A stretch of 64,000 bases of DNA from Coleophoma eucalyptorum (taxonomy: Eukaryota > Ascomycota > Leotiomycetes > Helotiales > Dermateaceae): positions 1,674,001 to 1,738,000 of the forward strand of contig JALRME010000005.1 of assembly GCA_026120035.1 (NCBI GenBank), given 5' to 3'. Shown here piece after piece: positions 58,010 to 64,000 of the stretch. Each line of letters starts with the position of its first letter. The first letter of the stretch is position 1. The position numbers and the translations under genes are program-made. The notes below the pieces were generated by a model. That model saw only the letters and a program-made list of their open reading frames with translations. It did not search any database and was not told the origin of the DNA.

Positions 58010-59200
58010 GTAGCTCGTCGTAAAGCAATTGATAGGATACCAAAATAACGTACGAAACCAGAAGCACCAGTCGTAGCGTCGACGTTACCTCTAAGCTTAC
58101 CCAAACCGAGGTAGAATCCTAATCCTAGCCTACGATAACTATTAGTAACAGACTTACGGCGGCACTACGTCGTATCGAGGAGCTCGAGCGAGAGTCCCGC
58201 GACCGTAAAGAAGTGACTCGATTGGAAACTAGAATCGAAGAAATCCAAGCGGCTAATATACTACTACCTACCCTATATCGTGAATCCTTCGTGACCCTAG
58301 CGGTACCCTAGCTATAACGTCGCGCCCCGAAAACAAGGGACCTACTAGATTACATAAGTAGAAATATCAAGGAAGCTTAAGATTTCTTCTATCAAGCAGA
58401 ATTAAAATAGAGAGAGGATAATGACATTATATGGCTCGATAACGCCGCGAAGGTAACATACGTAGTGTCCTACTTCAAAGGGATACTATAAAACATTTGG
58501 AAACGATATAAGAAAAGAGTAGGAGTCAACAATACTCCCTAGAAGGATTTCGTGGAATTTATGAAGAATTCTATATTAGACCCTAGGAACCGCAACCTTA
58601 ACGCTATCATATAGTATAACGAGGCTCACTAAAGGCCGACCTAGTTAGTCTAGAGTTTTATATTATATTTAGACAGCCTTAACGAAGAACTTAGTATTTA
58701 TGATAATAACCAACGTAGAAACTAGCTACTAGCTAAATTAAAGCTAGAGATACACTAGTAGATCAACCTAAATAGGAATATACCAACTAATAGAGAAGAA
58801 TTGATTGCTACCGCTATAAGAATTAAGAACTATTTTATAATATTTAATAGGAGGACCTAAGATACCGCGAGGGCCCCGCAAGGACAACGACGAGAGCGCG
58901 CTAATAGATTGCGTTCGGTCTAATAATATTCTTATAGCCGATTACCTAAATAACAACCTTCGCTACTATAGCGCCTAGACCGTAACGAGCGGGAGCCAAC
59001 CACCTTACCAAATAAGATATTAATATCGTAGTAAAGAAGACTAGGATAGCGATATTACAAATACTCGTAAGAGGGCCACTATACGTCCGCCTACCCTACG
59101 TATATATACAACTAGTGTGGCCAGAAGGGACATCGATAGTTTAGTTGTCTAAACTTAGTACAATCGGGAAACGCTAGCGTCTACTAGTAGTATCTCTTGT
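58010..59200 (+). pseudogene. Gypsy B copy 2 gag relic
   Basis: Plus-strand traces include a helical coiled region (AALRRIEELERESRDRKEV type at about 58160-58220) and a capsid-like part (VEFMKNSILDPRNRNLNAI at about 58555-58605). Stops are frequent. I could not place a zinc knuckle with confidence. Confidence 0.55.
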
Positions 59201-59229
59201 TTCTACTGAGTGTGGCGAAAGAATAAAGA

Positions 59230-61200
59230 AAACGAGAATAATCACTAAGGTAATAGTTTGGAGAGATAGAGTATCGAGAAAAATTAAGGCGCTACTAGAC
59301 TACGATAGTAAGGCGAACTATATACGTAGGCAACTCGCTACTGAGTTAGGAATGACTCCTGAGAAGGGAGGCACCTCGGTCCTAACCACCCCAAATGGTA
59401 AACTGATACCGTCTTACGCTAACCATATAGTTTGTATTAAAGTAAGAGACACGATAGGAGAACGTAGGAGTACTACTTAGACTCTTATCTTATATAACTT
59501 CGATCTTAGTAATATTAACGTTATATTAGGATACCTATAATTGAAGAGTGCTAACCCGGATATCTCCTTCGTAACGAGAGCGTAACGGTATCGTATTACG
59601 CCGAACAATATTAAGAAAATATCTATACTAAAGTTCGATAGGCTTACGAGAAAGGAAAAATATATTTATTTAATAATAATAATACCGGCCGAGATCCTAA
59701 CGGTAGGGCGTACTATTATCGCTATATCCGCGACAAAGAAACCTATACTTTTAGACTAATACTCTAATTTATAAGAAGTATTTTCGAATGAAGCTATAGG
59801 CTTGCTACCAAATCATCACGATATAGAATATCGAATTGATCTTACCGTAGGCTCTTAGCCGCCTTATAGGCCGTTATACGCGTTATTAGAAAAAGAACTT
59901 AAAGTATTACGTGAGTATCTTAAAAATAGTATTAAAAAAGGATGGATTCGGCGGTCCATTAGTCCTATAGGAGTACTAATTATATTCGTCCCTAAGAAAG
60001 GTAGAGGCCTACGGTTATACGTCGACTATCGGGGGTTGAACACAATCACTATTAAGAATAGGATACTACTACTATTAATCAATAAAACACTAGATCGACT
60101 ATAAGAAGCTAGAGTATTCACGAAGTTAGATCTTAAGGATGTATATCATAGGATATATATTCGAGAGGGCGACGAGTGGAAGACTACGTTCCGTACGCGG
60201 TACGACCATTTTGAATATTACGTAATGCTATTTGGATTAGCAAACGCCTCGGTTATATTCCAAGTATATATTAATAATACCCTCGTAGGACTCGTTGATA
60301 TTACCTATATAGTATACCTCGACGATATCTTAATCTACTCTAAAGACCTACTATAGCATAAGTAGACGGTCCGCTAGGTACTCGAAAGATTAAAATAATA
60401 TTAACTTTTCGCGAACCTAAAGAAATACGAATTTTATATTAACTAAGTTGAGTTTCTAGGCTTTATTATAAGCCCCGATGGTATAGCGATAGAGCTAAGC
60501 CGCGTTACAACCGTTTTAGAATAGCCGGTACTAAACTCTACGAAGGAAGTTCAGATATTCCTTAGCTTTACGAACTTCTACCGACGGTTTATATTTGTAT
60601 ACTTATGGATTGCAAAAGGCCTCTTCGATCTCCTAAAGGGGGGAGGAGAATAAGAGTTCAAATGGCCTAACGAAGCCAAAGTAGCTTTCTAAAAACTTAA
60701 AGATACGTTCATAACTACGCCCATCCTACGCTACTTCGACCTATTACTAAAAATCCTCGTAGAAATAGATACATTAGGATTTACTATAGTAGGAATATTA
60801 TTATAACTATTCGATAGCGAGCTTAACGCTAGATAGCACTCGGTGGTATTCTTCTCGAAGAAATTCATAGATATCGAAACCAGATACGAAACTTATAATA
60901 TAGAACTAATAGCTATTATATAGGCGTTTAGAACTTAAAGGTATTACCTAACGTATAGCTAGCTCCCTATTATAGTTAAGACTAATTATAACAATCTTAA
61001 ATACTTTATAATAAAAAGAAAGCTAAACAATAGATAGGTATAATAGGCTAAAGAACTTATAGCCTTCGACTTTACTATTGAGTACTAAGCGGGTAGTAGT
61101 AACCCCGCCGACGGCTCGTCACGTAGACTAGATTATCAAATAGATTACGAAAAAGAATCTATTGTATATACTCTTTAGAATAAGCTACTAATAAAATAGC
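59230..61200 (+). pseudogene. Gypsy B copy 2 protease, reverse transcriptase and RNase H
   Basis: Protease: ALLDYDSKANYI at about 59290 is a changed form of the D-[ST/C]-G box with flanking ELGMTPEKGG. RT: LYVDYRGLNTITIKNR at about 60018, [20 protein letters not shown] at about 60115, MLFGLANASVIFQ at about 60228 and YLDDILIYSKDLL at about 60315-60353. RNase H: about 60760-61130 (VVFFSKKFIDIETRYETYNI; IELIAII). Residues of the YLDD box are intact, but stop codons break the frame elsewhere. Confidence 0.85.
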
Positions 61201-61739
61201 TACTAAAGATTTGTTCCTATCGTATAGCGGGGAGATCCCGCTACGTAAGCCCTACGACGTCGTAATTTAAGGCCTAGGAGACGAGAACTAGGCAATCCTC
61301 GGCTGATAAGATATTAGTAGTACTAGAGACGAGAGTCTCCCGTCGTAACTATAAGTAGGCGTCATCTAGCGGTTGTACGTTAGCGTTATATAAATAGTAT
61401 AACGTAGTATCGGTATTAGGGCCGACACTAGAGCCTATTACTAGTATAGCTAGTTGCAAATAGCGCGTACCTCGCGTCGCGGTAGTTCTTACCGTTGGTA
61501 ACGAAATAGCTTATAAACCGACCTAAGAATCCTTATAAGAATTCCTACTTATGTTATAAAGTCGTAATAACTTTATACAAAGCCGAGGTTACGAAGGTCG
61601 TTCGAGGCGAGGGAAGGCTAGAGCTACTAAGACTTAGAACCTTAATACAAATGGCCTACTATACCGGAAAGAGTCTGTTTATATACCGGTAGATATAGCT
61701 ATCTAGGACGAAATCCTAAAGTCAAATTATAACGACCCG

Positions 61740-62600
61740 TTAGGAGGCTATTTTGGCGCTAGCAAGACGCTAGAGGTACTCTATAGAAAATATTTCTAGC
61801 CGAGTATAAAAAAAGATATTAAGAATTATATCAAAATATATCTAGTATACCAGAGGACTAAGGTAAAAAGATACCGGCCCTACGGCGCCCTAGCTTCGTT
61901 CCTTATACCCTCGAGACCGTAGGAAGAGATAACACTTAACTTTATAATAGATTTGTCTACCTTAATATTTCAAAATAATATATATAACTTAATCTTAGTG
62001 GTTGTCGATAGATATACGAAGATGATACGATATATTCTTATAACTAAGATAATTACTACCCCTAAGCTTACTAAACTATTTGTTAATAGGATATTCAAGG
62101 ATTTCGGGGTTCCTAAAGGGATCACCTTAGACCGAAGTATTATATTCACCAGCCAATTTTGGGCCACGTTATATTTCTACCTAGGTATACGATATCGGCT
62201 TAGTACTATATTTCATTCGCAAACAGATAGCCAAATAGAAAATTTGAACCAAACATTAGAGTATTATTTACGTTACTACTATAGTTATCTATAGAACGAC
62301 TAGTCTACAAAGGTAGCACTCGTGAAGTTCATATATAATAATTTATAGCACTCAACCATAAAAACAACCTTATTTTTTGCTATATACGGATTCTATCCTA
62401 CTGTTGAAATCCACGTTAGGGACAACGTACCAGAAGGAGAGGCACTAGCGGCAACCGAGAGAGTAAAAGTTATCGAGGCCGAACGGGAGAAACTAGAGAC
62501 ACGCTAGCGTAGTAGTATCGAGGCCTAGAAGAAATTTCATAATAGGAAACAAATCCTAAGAACATTCCAAATAGGTAACAAAGTAATACTATTAGCTAAA
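61740..62600 (+). pseudogene. Gypsy B copy 2 integrase
   Basis: The longest open piece of the element (61953-62294) holds the integrase core: LVVVDRYTKM with the first catalytic Asp, then GITLDRSIIFTSQFW with the second, and FHSQTDSQIENLNQTLEYYL with the Glu of the usual DGQTE..N present as QIEN. A zinc-binding start precedes it (RKYF stop PSIKKDIKNYI type, about 61785-61860). A basic C-terminal part follows (VKVIEAEREKLETR; GNKVILLAKNIK). Confidence 0.85.
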
Positions 62601-62649
62601 AATATCAAATAGTTACGACCAAGTAAGAAGCTATCGGACCGCTATCTTA

Positions 62650-62960
62650 GCTCCTTCGTAATCACGAAGGTAATCAGGAACTACGGCTAAGTATATCGTT
62701 TATAATTACTTCCGTCGTATAAAATTCATAATATATTTCATGTTTCGCTCTTAGAGTTATACTACTAGTAAGGCGATATCGATAAAGTACTACTACCTAT
62801 TGAAGTCGGTAGTAATAAAGAATTTGAAGTAGAATCTATATAGGCCTACTAAGACAATACGAATGATCGATAGTACTTGGTACGATAGAAGGGCTACGTA
62901 TCTACTAAGGATATCTAGCAAAGTGTAAATAACTTAGAATATATACCTAAAGCATTAGAG
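62650..62960 (+). pseudogene. Gypsy B copy 2 chromodomain-like end
   Basis: After the integrase, IHNIFHVSLLELYY and, at about 62870-62910, YLVR stop KGYVSTKDI stop QSVNNL follow the chromodomain pattern YLVRWKGY....TWEP...L, with TAG at both Trp positions (TGG to TAG). A chromodomain at the end of pol defines chromoviruses and guides insertion to heterochromatin by binding methylated histone H3. Confidence 0.75.
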
Positions 62961-63148
62961 AAATATTATAAGCAAAGCTACGCTATATTACTACCGCGGA
63001 AGCGAAGGCGTAAAGTATAAAGAAGTAGATTATATTTTATTACTAAAAGCTATATAGAACGTAACGTCAAAGCTTCGAATGTATACTACCGTCTTTACGC
63101 CTTATCCCCGATACCGTAACTCTATAAACTCCTTTCTTCCCAACCTTA

Positions 63149-63755
63149 CTATCTAGAAGGACCTATAGCATCATTAGAACCCTTCGACTTCTCGTCGTCG
63201 TTAGAATGGTCTCCTAGGTCGTTATCGTTAGTTGTAGTAACGAAAGACAAGTTGTTCTACGATAGTTAGATAGCGTCATACTTACGAGATAGCTTACTTA
63301 CTTAGTAACGAAGGACATCCAAAATACTATCTAGGGTATTCTGTATTTGAGCTTGACCACAAATAATCATTTAGGCTATTCCCTATATCGTCTACGGGGC
63401 GCGAGCTAGGCGAACATCAGCTTCAACCTAGGATATATATTAACGCTATAGTACTTGAACTCGGGTATAAGTAGCAATCTTTGTATTGTCGGTAGTCAGG
63501 CGGGACGTAGCGGTAGCGCGGGCGAGTAGGCGGTTGAGCCTAGGAATACTCGATTAAGGAACCTAAAGATGAGTTAATTAATAAGAATACTAACGAAAAG
63601 AATACCTATATCGTAGTAGGGCTTGTTTAACCCGCGGTAGCGGTTGTATACATTCCTACCTATAGTCTTAATATATTGGATATTAGGCTCCTTGTTAATA
63701 CGTTTGGAGTATCGTAAATAGTAGCGGCGAGATAATGTCTCGAGCGCGTGCGTAG
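63149..63755 (-). pseudogene. Antisense accessory gene relic of Gypsy B copy 2
   Basis: This is the counterpart of 49391-49999 in the second B copy, again opposite to gag-pol. Its 3' end at 63149 (CTATCTAGA on the plus strand) and its acidic and helical parts line up with copy 1. Having the same frame in two copies argues that the reading frame existed in the parent element. Confidence 0.5.
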
Positions 63756-64000
63756 AGCGAGGGGTAATACTCTAACGAGTAGGAAGAGTAGATATTATAC
63801 TATAGGGGTTAGTTGTACTACGTAAGTACCGTGTAGTTATAGCGAAGGCGAGAATACTTATAGAAGAAGAGTATTAAATAGAGGGGGTAAGAAAGCAGAA
63901 GAAAAGTTATAATGTTTTGATATAAAAGAAAGAGGGAGGTTAGGGGGTAAGAGGAGAGCCTTTTATAGACGCTAGAAATACTATAGCCTATTTGCGTAAT

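Larger units (their letters stand above)
57795..64000 (+). mobile_element. Gypsy (chromovirus) retrotransposon B, copy 2, cut by the window end
   Basis: It begins with a 190-bp LTR identical in layout to those of copy 1 but in the opposite orientation. The internal sequence runs gag, protease, RT, RNase H, integrase, chromodomain and the antisense gene region. The window ends at a point that corresponds to about 49150 in copy 1, so roughly 600 bp including the 3' LTR are missing. The right-hand target duplication therefore cannot be checked. Frames are broken mainly by TAG/TAA. Confidence 0.92.

Noticed and set aside
42554..64000. Centromere or telomere sequence
   Set aside because: The AT-rich repeats are explained by identifiable transposons; there are no TTAGGG-type arrays or satellite repeats.

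Overview
The window looks like nuclear DNA of a filamentous ascomycete (Pezizomycotina). Genes are broken by 50-73 bp introns with GT..AG ends and CTAAC/CTGAC-like branch points. The protein set is typical of moulds: siderophore transporters, Zn2Cys6 factor, fungal P450, F-box protein, DUF7702 and Gal80-like oxidoreductase. The right third is repeat DNA with C-to-T/G-to-A decay of the RIP (repeat-induced point mutation) type. The class within Pezizomycotina cannot be fixed from what is seen.

Positions 1-42.4 kb are gene-bearing. In order: a small basic ORF; a secreted GH3 beta-glucosidase with a PA14 insert (4023-6774); a broken GST-like gene (7713-8632); a secreted type-B carboxylesterase/lipase (9542-11212); two paralogous siderophore-iron MFS transporters with the same four-exon layout (11892-13896 and 15657-17663), separated by a GC-richer spacer; a GNAT relic (18579-19060); an F-box protein (21335-22459); a Gal80-like Gfo/Idh/MocA protein (23065-24314); a 23-bp minisatellite (24690-24804); a DHA1-type MFS exporter with two frame-preserving 57-nt introns (25907-27867); a membrane-anchored S33/TAP-like hydrolase rebuilt as six exons (30500-32760); an SMP-30/gluconolactonase relic (33356-33880); a CYP52-type P450 (35309-37000); a Zn2Cys6 regulator (38151-39824) divergent from a DUF7702 membrane protein (40266-41201); and an uncharacterised fungal gene broken by stop codons next to the repeats (41333-42429).

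Positions 42.5-64 kb are a nested stack of transposons. A pogo/Fot1-like DNA transposon was split by Gypsy element A (296-bp LTRs, 43304-57667, 5-bp target duplication AGTAC). Element A was itself split by Gypsy element B copy 1 (190-bp LTRs, 48545-55353, target duplication ATATA, inserted in the protease region). The Fot1 fragment that resumes after A is cut again by a second copy of B in the opposite orientation (57795 to beyond the window end). B is a chromovirus: a chromodomain is recognisable after the integrase.

The most unusual feature is that both Gypsy families carry, between pol and the 3' LTR and on the strand opposite to gag-pol, the remains of an extra gene coding for a Cys-rich CxxC module followed by a charged helical region. 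This looks like a shared antisense accessory gene. All LTR differences I could count are transitions, so RIP rather than age explains them.

Functionally, the gene-bearing part suggests iron-siderophore uptake (two transporters, one with a perfect SreA-type GATA site upstream), extracellular glucoside and ester breakdown, xenobiotic export and oxidation, and one local regulator. There is no polyketide, peptide or terpene synthase, so this is not a complete biosynthetic cluster.
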